NCBI GenBank assembly: GCA_030141605.1
Contig: JAQGDQ010000980.1
Span: 1 to 64,000, forward strand
Direction: 5' to 3'
Length of the DNA stretch: 64,000 bases
From: Tubiluchus corallicola
Lineage: Eukaryota; Priapulida; Priapulimorpha; Priapulimorphida; Tubiluchidae
In this document: piece by piece, positions 1 through 10,412 of the stretch
Layout of the letters: each line of letters starts with the position of its first letter
Numbering within the stretch: the stretch's first letter is position 1
The notes under the pieces: generated by a model
What the model saw: the letters and a program-made list of their open reading frames with translations, nothing else
What the model was told of the DNA's origin: nothing
The model's database searches: none
Position numbers and translations under genes: made by a program

Positions 1-351
1 GTGCAAATGTAAAACAGAAAACGTACAATTGTGGTGTTTAGAAGTCTTTGTGGTCTTTGTCTTTGCAGAATTAAGGTCGTGTTCTAACATCAAGTATTTC
101 GAAAACTACACAGCTGTAGGCATTTTCAAATCGGCTTTGCATTGTTTCAAGAGAAGGAAAGTCACTTTTAAACTACGTAGCAAAGAAATTTTCCATACAA
201 AGTTATAACACTTAGATTTACGCTTACCTGTTTGAAAAATAACAACGATTGAAAAAGAAAATTCTTAGTAAATAATTTAAAGTGTTCGCGCCAGCTGGTA
301 AAACGTCACTGTTTCACTATCCCAGTGAACATCAAAAAGTCACTGTTTCAC

Positions 352-602
352 CAAAAAAAACTTATTTTTGTAGTTGTAATTGTGGACCGCGTTATAGCTG
401 GCCGTCCTATCGATACATGAATAAGTTAATCTACGAGGCTGCGATCGAAGATAAAGCACAACTGCACAAAAAAACTTATTATTGTAGTTGTAGTTGTAGA
501 CCGCGGTTTACCTGGCGTATCGACTGTATTTACCGTATCGATATGTGGATATGTTAATCTATGAGGCTGCGATCGAAGATAAAACACAACTGCACAAAAA
601 AA
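352..602 (+). repeat. Imperfect tandem repeat, 114-128 bp unit
   Basis: Two successive copies contain the block GAGGCTGCGATCGAAGATAA followed by CACAACTGCACAAAAAAACT, with TTGTAGTTGTA and GACCGCG in between. Open frames across it merely reflect the repeat; no signal peptide, splice structure or known domain is visible. Confidence 0.6.
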
Positions 603-734
603 CTTTTAGAAACATAAAGCTAGAAAATCTACTTGAAATTTTGTATCACTTGCATACTGCCTGTGACGCCGGGCTTTACTTGTTGGTTTTCTGTTTTTTA
701 TTTAAACCAGATTTACTTCAACAATTCCCAAACT

Positions 735-872
735 AGTACTCCTAGCCGAGCGGTGAGGTAGTAGTACACAGTTGTTAGTAGTTTAGAAACTGAATCAGTT
801 TCTCATAGGTACCTCTACCGGGCGTACCTTGAGACGAAAGACGCGGGTTCGAATCACGAGTGGGATCTTAAG
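735..872 (+). repeat. tRNA-derived SINE-like head
   Basis: An A-box-like stretch (TAGCCGAGCGGTGAGGTAG, about 743-761) and a B-box-like stretch (GGGTTCGAATCAC, about 845-857) lie about 100 bp apart. That is too far for a functional tRNA, and the acceptor arms do not pair. A Leu/Ser-type tRNA-derived SINE remnant is the best reading. Confidence 0.45.
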
Positions 873-1357
873 TGTCGGTCTTGAGTTGCTGTTATTGTGT
901 TTAGCTAACAAAGTGTGAACTATTCATGATATTTTTACTATTTAAGTACTTCTCAAACGTTCACAAAAAGACGCACTCCAAGATACATATTTTTGTGTAT
1001 AAAAACGATCAAAATTTAATGAACAAATTTGTGATGATCAAAAGATAAATTTTAAAATCAGTCAGAGTGCTGCACTCCCTTTTGGTTTAAAATTAAAAGT
1101 ACTTTCAAATGCAGTCTCTCAGATTCATCTATAATAAACTGTGCATAACACTGCCTTAGTGCTTTCAGAAGTTGTATAAAACTTGAAAATTCCATTGATG
1201 ACCATTAGGCGCAGTTGTTTTTAAGATAGGACGTTTGAAACACCTTTAGATAGCATTGTGTAAAGTTTGAAAATATTCAAAGCATTCGCAGCGCACATTT
1301 TGCTAATTAAGTTTAGACTGCTGTATATTGTTAACAACATTAAGAATACGTTTTTTG

Positions 1358-1472
1358 GGTGTGTCAGTGATGCACATTGGGAAGGTGTGTCAGTGGTGCA
1401 CACTGGGAAATTGAGTCAGTGGTGCACATTGGGAAAGTGAGTCAGTGGTGCACATTGGGATGGTGAGTCAGT
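1358..1472 (+). repeat. 26-bp minisatellite
   Basis: Four and a half units of 26 bp share the core GTCAGTGGTGCACATTGGGA. They lie inside the degenerate inverted repeat. Confidence 0.75.
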
Positions 1473-2700
1473 AAAATTTTGCAAATTAGCGCGTGTATTT
1501 TAAATTACTAAGAACTTTCATTTCTAGTTAGATAAAATTTTGAAGCATGTAACCGTAGTGCTAAACTTTGTTTGGAAAGTTTTTTTGGGACATACTTTAA
1601 ATTTGCCTTTCCTTTTCCTTTAAGAATTGACCCTGTGCTACTAACGCATTACTTATTTAGTGCTGCAGATAATTAAAAAACGAATAATTATTTAAAAACT
1701 AAACACGCACACATGTAGAGCAAATCCTTAATTAACGCACATTTAATGAGAAAAAGACTTGATCAATATTCTCTTTGATCTGTGCAAAGCAATTTGAAGA
1801 TAATGAAGAACGTTTAATAAAAAGGTTTTATTTTACAGTTTTCAGGGTAAAACACACTTCATCGTGATCAATTTTTTTCAATCACTTAGTTAGATAAAGA
1901 ACGCTTTAGTTTTGCACTGAGCATAGAAAATTCCTTTTAAAAAATTAAACATTACAAAAGTCGTTCGCGGAAAATATTTTTGTACCTATTGCAAGCTATT
2001 AAGTTACTTAAAGGAGAATAAAAGGGGTACCTGAAGTACGTTTCAGAAAAATCGCCTTAAAATCATACTACTTTATAGCAGTTTTGTGCATATATCGTAC
2101 TCGCGTTAAAAGAAATTTTTGTTTGTTTTCATTTTGAATCTCCCGCAGTACTGTTCCGACGGCGCTATTACATGACGTCACTACGCCACGTAAATCAGGG
2201 GAAGAAAAGGAAATGTTAAACTATGTCTCAAAAAACTTTCAATGCAAATCTATTTTACTTAGCTTTTCGCTTACCTGCTTGAAAGACTTATGTAACTAGA
2301 AAAGAAAATTTTTAATTATTTAAAATGTTTTCACTAATTGGTAAAATGTCGCTGACTACAGGGTGCACCACTTACTAACCAAAAACTTATTTTTAATCTT
2401 ATTGACAAGATATAGTAATTTAAAATTTTACTCAGTTAGTGACATGTACGCTACGAATGCTCTGATTATTTTTTCAAACTTTACACAATGTTATCTAAAC
2501 TTTTTTCAAACGACTTATCGTCAAAATGGCTGCGTCTAACTGTCCTTGCGGGAGTTTAAATTTACATGTTTTATACAGTGCTACTGCCAATTGAAGTCCT
2601 GTGTATAAGAAGGCAGTATGCAAGTGATATAAAATTTGAAGACGAATTTTTTAAGCTTTATGTTTATGAAGGGTTTTCTTGTGCTTTATTCTAGCACAGC

Positions 2701-3977
2701 TAATAAAAGTATTATGTGATTACAGCCGACCGTAATCGCTCGAAAACACCATGTAGAAATTAGACAAAACTGCAGTAAAATGGAAACATACAAATAAGGC
2801 AATCCTGAACTATCTATACACCCAATAACCTATACTTTAAAGTAATGGCAGACCTTAACGAGCTAAATACAGTTATTATTTGGACAATGACTGGGCTCTC
2901 ATATCATAAGTTGACAACTGAGAAGGGTAGACGGTCTCGGTTACCTATGGAATAAGCATGTCTATGTCATGCAAATCCTCCAGCCATACAGCTTGAGCAT
3001 TCATACGTCACGTAATTGTGTTACGTCAAATGCTATTAGAAACCAGTATACCATCGTTAACATTAATTCCTTATGTGATATTTTTAATTATAACAGTTCT
3101 AACAAATATATATATATGGTATACTGGTTAATGTAATATATATATGTATGTATGTATATATAAAGTATATTAATATATATCTAATATATATAGTATATAT
3201 AATAAAGTATATATTAATACTTAATTGTAATAAAACATGCACAAAATGTACAGTAATAAAATCAGGAAATATTAAATTGAGCTCGCACCTGCGACAACTG
3301 CAACAGCCAAAATAATGAAATTGCAATTATTTGTAACAATTTTGATACTTGAACAAATATACATCTGGTCATTTATAGTAAACAGTTCACGTGATTCGGT
3401 CCTACTGTTGTTTACAAATGTGTCTCATACCGTCAGTTCGTCTTTTTAACTGAAAATTGAATTTGACACACATTTTATTTTTAACTGTTTAACATGATTT
3501 TGTATGTAATCACCTGTTCTTTGTAAGCCTGCGTTAATGTGTTTTTAACTGCGTGAACATTCAGAGTCGTCTAGACTTAGTCAATTCAATACGAATTATG
3601 CACCTTTTGTAAAACGTTCAATTTTCTTTTAGTACAACTTTTAGCACAGCAGACATCTTCTTCACAGTTTAGACAAATCATGAAATATATAAACATGCGG
3701 GCGATTATTGTGTAAAAAGAACAAAAGTGAATTTAGGATTATAAGTTACCACGTGTGCTATTGAGACACTGTCTACAAAATGTGTCACTTTTTAACGGTT
3801 AAATTCTGATACGTATTTACGTAAACTCTTATTTACCATGAAGTTTCAGAAGAATCCTTTTTTCGTTCCGAAACGTCGTGTTAAATAAATCGTCTTGATT
3901 CACTCTGCTCTAAGTTTTACTAAGAATCAGCTCTCATACTTTGTGTATTGAAAGAAGGAGGTACGTTAAACCTGGAA
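2701..3977. other. Non-coding, TAT downstream intron
   Basis: AT-rich sequence with a (TA)-rich patch at about 3098-3215. No exon with a known domain or convincing splice sites was seen on either strand. Confidence 0.5.
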
Positions 3978-4494
3978 AAATCCCAGCTGAGAATCATATA
4001 TGCTCGTACTGTTTAAGAAATTAAATCGAAGACAAAATTACACTTTATTATAAAATGCCCATACTACAAAGATCTTAGAGAAAAATTATATAATCACTTC
4101 AATGTAATTATACCAGAATTTTTTCTTTTGAGCGATGCTGATAAATTTTTATTCTTGATGGGAAGTAATGATTTAGAAGTAATTAAGCCATTTATTAATT
4201 ATGTTGAAATTGTTTTTTAAGACATGATGAATAATATACCATGTAATGATTATATCATTGATAATGAGGCCTAACGAATGATAATTTATATTAAATACTA
4301 ATCATTAAACTTTTCATTGAATAACTTCTATAATTAACAGAAAGATTCAACAATATTTGTTTTATTAGTAATTGTTTTGTTTGTATATAGTGTCATTATA
4401 TTTCAAAATTGAAATTGTATGTATGCTTGTTTTTTCTTGTATATTTCAAAATTGAAATTGTATGTATTTTTGACACTAATAAATAAATATCTAA
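3978..4494 (+). mobile_element. LINE 3' end, 5'-truncated
   Basis: The plus-strand translation at about 4050-4219, after one frameshift, gives the C-terminus of a non-LTR retrotransposon protein. It has a CPYYKDLREKLYN zinc-knuckle-like segment and ends in VEIVF before a stop at about 4217-4219. An AT-rich 3' UTR follows and ends with AATAAATAAATATC at about 4480. The tail from about 4290 on is shared with copies near 48.45 kb and 57.5 kb. The element is dead and lacks the endonuclease and RT core. Confidence 0.7.
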
Positions 4495-4865
4495 AATATC
4501 TAGATTACAGGAAATTTACACATACATATCTAAGTCAATCACGTATGTAGTTCGTTTATTCGTAATAAGCGCAGCGTCATCGATTGAATTACACAATGTT
4601 TCATTCGATTTGAAGAATTTTGTATATAAAGTTCAGTAAACGCCTGAAAGCCTCAATACAGCTGCCTTAGGAACTAATGATCAGTTGAAGTTGTTATTGT
4701 TTGGAAAAGATGAAGTAAATTATGTTGTCAACTGTAAAATATTTCAATGTAGACACTGAAACATGACTTTATATGTCATACTAAGCGCTTCCAGTAGTTT
4801 CTATCTGATATGAGATGAGTCAGTCTTAAATATTCGTACATTAATATTTTTAACTGTCATTTGGA

Positions 4866-5165
4866 ACTAATATCTAATGTAGCCTTGTAGTAAAACTTGA
4901 CAGCTTGTGTAGGCATAGTCAATTCTTGCTATAAATGTTACTAATATCTAACGTAATCTTGTAGTAAAACTTGTCAGCGTGTGTAGGTATAGTCAATTCT
5001 TACTATAAATGTTACTAATATCTAACGTAATCTTGTAGTAAAACTTGTCAGCTTGTGTACGTATAGTCAATTCTTACTGTAAATGTTACTAATATCTAAT
5101 GCAATCTTGTAGTAAAACTTGCCAGCGTGAGTAGGCATAGTAAATTCTTACTGTAAACATTTTTG
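4866..5165 (+). repeat. 74-bp minisatellite
   Basis: Four units occur at an exact 74-bp period. The phrase CTTGTAGTAAAACTTG recurs at about 4884, 4958, 5032 and 5106. It lies in the presumed TAT intron. Confidence 0.85.
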
Positions 5166-5904
5166 TAACTAGTGTATATAGTTTGTTGTGGTGAGAATCC
5201 TAAATCATGTTTTTAAACTGCTTTATCCGATCCTATAATAAATTATGTTTAAACTAACGTTGAGTACTAATAGTGCAACCCTCCGTTTATTAGAAAAAAC
5301 TGCATCTCGTGTGCAAACTGTTGCTGTTAAATCAAATGTTCAGATCCATAGCTAAATTAGTATTTTTACTTGACGCAAACATTAGAGTGTTTTATTATAA
5401 CGTTAAACTAATACGTTTGACGTGACTGAGTGCTAAGCCATGCTTGTCACAGTCACGTGAGGTTTTTTATTATCCATAAACTGTATTCTGCGAGACGCCA
5501 ACAAACATTCTGAAAGTTTTTTAGACAAGAACTGATCATGTGCTTATAGCAGAGCGCATCTGTCTACAGTCAATTTATCAGCTATTTTGCTGTAGCCAAG
5601 GTCACCCAACACTTTCACTTGTAGACCAAAATAGACGCCATCATGTTCTTGGTTAAGACCTACTTTCTTATGAAAAAGTGAAAGTGATCTGAAAAGGCGC
5701 AGCACTTTCTATATACTGCAATGAAAGTAGTTCGGTTCAACAAAGTCATAATAAGTGACAATCGTGATTGGTAATGAGTGGCATCAAACACATTTAATGG
5801 TGAGGTGAAAATCTTTTAAGGAAAGTTTTTGAAGATAAGATTACATAATCAAAAATGAAGGTTTAAACACTAGAACGAAAGAAATTCCTTGGAGTTCAAA
5901 AGTC
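5166..5904. other. Non-coding stretch
   Basis: No gene, repeat or regulatory site was identified on either strand. Confidence 0.4.
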
Positions 5905-6190
5905 AAGATCCGAAGATTAAGATGTCTAGGAGGCCTTCCAAGATTACCAAGTGAAGTACCAGTAAAAATCGCCTTTAAGGAAGCTTTAAAACCTTGCAAA
6001 AACCACCTGGCAAACCAATAATAACTTAGGTAGCTAAGATAATAAAGATGTTCAACAATTTCAATTAAATCTGTCTTTAGGAGCAGAAGAACCTAGTCTG
6101 TTAGCTGCAGATAGAAGTGGGTGGAATACTCTGATAAATGTTAGTGCTTTAATGTCTACCATAGATGGAATGAGAGCTTGAAGAAGAAAG
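5905..6190 (+). mobile_element. Decayed LINE C-terminal fragment
   Basis: The translation shows LPRLPSEVPVKIAFKEALK, then after frameshifts ADRSGWNTLINVSALMSTI. This matches the general pattern of the C-terminus of endonuclease/reverse-transcriptase ORFs (a 'GHVxRLPxExxxKxAL' block followed by 'ADRxxWRxL'). Frameshifts and stops mark it as a fossil. Confidence 0.55.
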
Positions 6191-7082
6191 AAGCATCATC
6201 AAAATATATATTAACTAAAATTCTACTGCGCATTGTGCCGCGCCAGTAACAAATGCGCTAACAATTATTAAATTATTTTTTTTTAAAAATTAAGTTCATT
6301 AAAATTACAAACCAACCAGTAGGCGAGGTAGGGTTTCTTATACAAGGTGAGGTATAAGAAAGGTAGCGTTTCAACGCTACCCTAATACATTTTTTTCAAA
6401 AAGTGAAAAAAGAAAGTTAAATTTCAAATCGAATAATCTTAGCATCTTACATTATGGAAAAACAAATTGTAATGCTAAAAATAATTGTTACTGCGAAAAA
6501 GGTTACAGTTAAAACTTATTCAAAGTAATTAAAACTCATTTAATGTTTTTAATAATTCTCCCATTTATTTATGGATTAGTGGATTTATTTATATAATACG
6601 CCATTTTCTCTACGACTGTCGAAACCATTTGTGATAAATGACATATATTAAACGAGCCTCTCGATCTCCCTCGGTCCTAAATGGGGCTTGTTTTCCAATT
6701 TGGAATGTCCGACAGGAACCACGGGCGAAAATCTCCAAAAATCGACGTCTCCGTCCGTTTTTTTTGCAAAAGTTATAAAACGTTTTCTAGCAGTTTTTTC
6801 TGGTACTAATGAATAAATTCTATCCCATAATGCAGCACAAGAAACAATACGAGATGTGCGAATGTTCTGGAAAACGTCATTGTTCGGTTGTTCATGGACG
6901 ACGTCAGAGACGTTAATGTTTTCTCTCCGCACTTGTGTGTGTTTACTTGTGGTTAGTATAATTTAGATTTGGTTAGATTGGATTACGTTAGCTTGTAATT
7001 ATATGTTTTGTTTTGCTACACAGATGGCGCTGCGCTTGCTGTCTGTTTGATCAAGAGGCCAGCAGGTAAAAGTAAAACTTAC
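6191..7082. other. Intronic stretch, one ATG-less open frame
   Basis: This is TAT intron sequence. The minus strand is open from 6932 to 6648 (94 codons), but the frame begins with GTG rather than ATG and has no recognised domain. The segment SLVPEKTARKRF and a Trp-Arg-Phe motif look protein-like, so it could be a transposon fragment. I do not call a gene. Confidence 0.35.
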
Positions 7083-7187
7083 CTATCGAAGGATTATAGC
7101 CATTATATTTTCCAGTATCTATTGTTTCTTTGAGCGCATCAATAATTTCTTGAGCCGGGGCAAGATTTCCAAAAACAGTTGGATCTC
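7083..7187 (-). CDS. TAT: Tyrosine aminotransferase, internal exon
   Basis: A 105-bp exon of the PLP enzyme that converts tyrosine plus 2-oxoglutarate to 4-hydroxyphenylpyruvate plus glutamate, the first step of tyrosine breakdown in the cytosol. The translation contains GDPTVFGNL (Gly completed across the splice) and ends in [11 protein letters not shown], both hallmarks of the N-terminal part of TAT just before the large PLP domain. Splice sites are clear: a TTTTAG acceptor above 7187 and a GTAAGT donor at 7082-7077. The entry phase matches the exon at 10053-10271. The next expected segment and the catalytic lysine are not in the window, so the gene continues off the left edge. Confidence 0.9.
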
Positions 7188-7400
7188 CTAAAAGAACAAA
7201 CGGTTTAAAATTATCAGCAGTTCTAGTAATTACTGTATACTGTGTAAAGGTTTCAGTCTCAATGGATCCACCCCCGGAGGTTTGTTTGTGACTTGATCTA
7301 CCTCTGCAATGGTCTACGTTTTAGTAACATACTGTAAATATAATTTTTTTCTGCAGCTATGAGTTGCAGTGTCAAAAATAGCTAAATTTTAACATAGTAT

Positions 7401-7706
7401 AGGTTTTACACGTCAAATGTAGACATAGGAAAGTTCAAATGTGACTTAGGTATGTGAAATGTAGACATAGGAATTTCGAATGTGTTTTGGTAACTCAAAT
7501 GTGACTTAGGTAAGTCAAATGTAGACATAGGACATTTGACTTGACACGTGTCTACACTTGACTTACCAAAACCGCTTAAGATTTGTTGAAAACCATTGTT
7601 AACACATTTGAACTACCTAAGTCTACATTTGAGTTACCAAGACACATTTGAATTGCCTAAATCTACATTTGAGTTAACGCAGGTTTACATTTGATATGTG
7701 AAACCT
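7401..7706. mobile_element. Foldback element with internal sub-repeats
   Basis: The left end AGGTTTTACACGTCAAATGT and the reverse complement of the right end (AGGTTTCACATATCAAATGT) form imperfect terminal inverted repeats. The left arm carries several CAAATGTAGACATAGG units. The right arm carries the complementary CCTAAGTCTACATTTGAG units, so the element is a long imperfect hairpin. It has no coding capacity and no clear target duplication. Confidence 0.65.
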
Positions 7707-7927
7707 GTAGTAATTATTCCATTATCGATTTGTCTATTCTGATTCAGAAGCTACGAAGGTGTCATGTTAACTGAAGTGCCTTTTTTTCAAGTATGTTTTA
7801 TAATCGATCATTTCCGGGATAGTTAGGCAACAGTGCCTTTACGGCGCGTTCAGACTAGCGAGTTTTCTCGCCAAGTTAATTTACCAAGTAACTCGCACGC
7901 GTGTTCACAGTAGAGCGCAAAACTTGC

Positions 7928-8345
7928 TACGAGTTACTGTCCAACAGTTAATTCAATTCTCTCTTCGCTGCTAGAAGTATAGAAGGTAATTCGCCGTGGC
8001 GTCCACACTAGACAGTAACTCTCTAGTGTGTTACTCGTGAGTTACTCTCCAACAGTCAATTCAATTCTCTCTTCGCTGCTAGAAGTATAGAAGGTAATTC
8101 ACCGAGGCGTCCACACTAGACAGTAACTCTCTAGTGTGTTACTCGTGAGTTACTCTCCAAGAGTCAATTCAATTCTCTCTTCGCTGCTAGAAGTATAGAA
8201 GGTAATTCGCCGAGGCGTCCACACTAGACAGTAACTCTCTAGTGTGTTACTCGTGAGTTACTCTCCAAGAGTCAATTCAATTCTCTCTTCACTGCTGAAA
8301 GTGTAGAAGGTAATTCCCCGAGGCGTCCACACTAGACAGTAAGTG
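7928..8345 (+). repeat. 108-bp minisatellite
   Basis: Four units occur at an exact 108-bp period; the word ATTCAATTCT recurs at 7951, 8059, 8167 and 8275. Each unit contains self-complementary words such as CACACTAG...CTAGTGTG. The array is preceded at about 7841 by GGCGCGTTCAGACTAGCGAG, which resembles a DNA-transposon terminus, but a matching right terminus was not found. Confidence 0.85.
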
Positions 8346-9048
8346 ACAGTTACACGCAAAGTACTTCAGAGTTGCGAGCTTGCTGTCAGAGAGAAACCTT
8401 ACACACGTGTGAAGGTTAGACGTGTGAAACCTTACAAGCTTACGCGGTTTCTGGAACAAAAGAGGATCTATTTCCAATTGAAATTAAATCCACTTACCTG
8501 TCACTGCATAAAATTTGATGAACCATCAACCACGTAAGATCATTATGTAGGAGTATGAAATCCTCATTGTTGTAAATTTTTGTTACTAAGTATTAAAATA
8601 TGTTCGTTATCTTTTATTATGTATGTATGTAGTGTTGGATTATAATTTGTAACTATGTCTATTGTATATGATCGTTGTCGTTCAATGTGTCTCATGCGTT
8701 GGATTCTAAATTATATATATATATATAATTATATGTATTATATTATATATTATTATAATTATATAATTATAATATATATATATGATTATGTTTAATACAT
8801 TGTAAATGCTTCTAGAAATTATAAAAATATCCTTACAAATAGAGGGAATGTATTCTGTACATAGTTTTTAAAAAGAATTATAATAATAAATAATAACTCA
8901 TTGTTGACAAACAGGAAAAACTTTGACATACAATATCACTAATAAAGCAAAATTATACGCATTTTATTATGCCCACAAGAAACAACTGCTGCCGTGATTT
9001 GCAAAAGAATTAAGTCAAGTTTGGCGTGAAATTCTCAACTTATGCAAA
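8346..9048. other. TAT: Intronic, AT-rich
   Basis: Contains a self-complementary AT patch (about 8701-8785). Two overlapping short open frames at 8289-8537 on opposite strands have no supporting features. Confidence 0.4.
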
Positions 9049-9120
9049 ATGAGTAGAGACTACGTTTGCCCCAGGGCCCAAGATCCGAAATCATTTTACC
9101 ATTCACTAGCAGAGACATCT

Positions 9121-9663
9121 ATCATTGTGAGTCCACTGATTGTGAGCCCACTCATTGTGAGCCCACTCATTGTGAGCCCACTGATTGTGAACCCACTCAT
9201 TGAGAGCCCACTCATTGTGAGTCCACTGATTGTGAGCCCACTCATTGTGAGCCCACTGATTGTGAGCCCGCTCATTGTGAGTCCACTGATTGTGAGCCCA
9301 CTCATTGTGAGCCCACTCATTGTGAGCCCACTCATTGTGAGCCCACTGATTGTGAGCCGACTGATTGTAAGCCCACTCATTGTGAGCCCACTCATTGTGA
9401 GCCCACTCATTGTGAACCCACTCATTGTGAGCCCACTGATTGTGAACCCACTCATTGTTAGCCCACTCATTGTGAGCCCACTTATTGTGAGCCCACTCAT
9501 TGTGAGCCGACTGATTGTGAGCCCACTCATTGTGAGCCCACTCATTGTGAGCCCACTCATTGTGAACCCACTCATTGTGAGCCCACTCATTGTGAACCCA
9601 CTCATTGAGAGCCCACTGATTGTGAGCCCATTGATTGTGAGCCCACTCTTTGTGAGCCCACTC
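9121..9663 (+). repeat. 15-bp minisatellite
   Basis: About 36 units of a 15-bp repeat (core GTGAGCCCACTCATT). Because 15 is divisible by three and the unit lacks stops, three frames stay open across it; these are not genes. Variants at fixed positions (CTGATT, GTGAACC, CTCATTGAG) mark sub-blocks that were themselves duplicated. Confidence 0.95.
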
Positions 9664-10052
9664 CATAAAAAACGAGTTTTTGTTATTGGCGTGTCTAATT
9701 GAAAATATAGCTAAATTATCAAGACTTAGCGTCTTAATTATTATAAATTATAAACTATTGCCATAGACAGCTTAGCAAACAATTCTTTTTACACATATAA
9801 ATATCACATGAAAAAAAACTGACACATTACTAACTTTGGTTGACCAGCTAACATCTGAATCAACAAAATCGCACGTGTGTCAGCCGTGTCCAGTTGATTC
9901 TAACATCAATACACTTTGCCTGCGTGTCCGAATTTGTAGTTCTAAAAATTTAATCATAACACCATTTGCCCTCAACACTTAAAATTGGTAACAGCTGCCA
10001 TTCATTTGACAAAAATCACTCATTGTCAAAGAAAAACGAACACTAGGCTTAC

Positions 10053-10271
10053 CTATAGACAAGGCAATCATAGATTTGTTAGGATTTGGCGTTAGTTTCA
10101 TCCCGTCCACAATTTTTCGGATGGGATTGTGTGTGTTTCGTGACATGTCAGACGCTGGAATATTCCAGCCAATTCTCTGATGACGTGACTTCATCATCAA
10201 TGCGTCATCGTAATCATCGACGTCATAAGAATGATCGGGAAGAGAAAATGTTGACATTTTCTTCAGCATCC
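10053..10271 (-). CDS. TAT: Tyrosine aminotransferase, N-terminal exon
   Basis: A 219-bp exon encoding 72 whole codons. The first half is acidic and non-conserved. The second half, from [18 protein letters not shown] through [20 protein letters not shown], matches the TAT signature 'NPIRxIVDxMK...PNPxKxMIxLSIG'. The acceptor is CTTTTAG above 10271; the donor is GTAAGC at 10052-10047. The exon ends one base into the Gly codon completed at 7187, so the two exons join in frame. It begins GG-ATG, which either continues from 22765-22792 or holds the initiator Met itself. Confidence 0.92.
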
Positions 10272-10371
10272 CTAAAAGCAAAGAGCTCGTCAATATATCA
10301 ATATTAGTTTAGCAATCATTTTTACATAGTAGTATAATTATCAAATTTAGAAATTTCAAATCCCTAGAAAG

Positions 10372-10373
<2 letters not shown>

Positions 10374-10411
<38 letters not shown>
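10374..10411. repeat. (AT)n microsatellite
   Basis: About 19 perfect AT dinucleotides. Confidence 0.95.

Positions 10412-10412
<1 letters not shown>

Larger units (their letters stand above)
195..2700. repeat. Degenerate inverted-repeat region
   Basis: I see nothing gene-like here. The stretch is an old, scrambled repeat. The segment around 575-660 matches the reverse complement of about 2607-2690, sharing the words CACTTGCATACTGCC and ACATAAAGCT. The segment 1180-1298 matches the reverse complement of about 2446-2560, sharing TTCAAACTTTACACAATG. The segment 200-310 resembles 2245-2358 in the same orientation. This suggests a decayed foldback or nested element; the family was not recognised. 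Confidence 0.45.
7188..10052 (-). other. TAT: TAT intron between the two conserved exons
   Basis: A 2865-bp intron. It contains a foldback element (7401-7706), a 108-bp minisatellite (7928-8345), an AT palindromic patch (8701-8785) and a 15-bp minisatellite (9121-9663). The 9664-10052 part shows nothing else. Confidence 0.75.

Noticed and set aside
282-736. Two overlapping Cys/Tyr-containing frames at the left edge
   Set aside because: They follow the 114-128 bp tandem repeat and lack gene structure.
735-872. Possible tRNA-Leu or tRNA-Ser gene
   Set aside because: A and B boxes about 100 bp apart and acceptor arms do not pair; better read as a SINE.
6648-6932. 94-codon minus-strand open frame
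   Set aside because: Starts with GTG, not ATG; no TAT similarity, domain or splice support.
9096-9702. Long open frames on both strands over the 15-bp repeat
   Set aside because: The unit length is a multiple of three and has no stops, so frames stay open automatically; no signal peptide, splice site or non-repeat domain.
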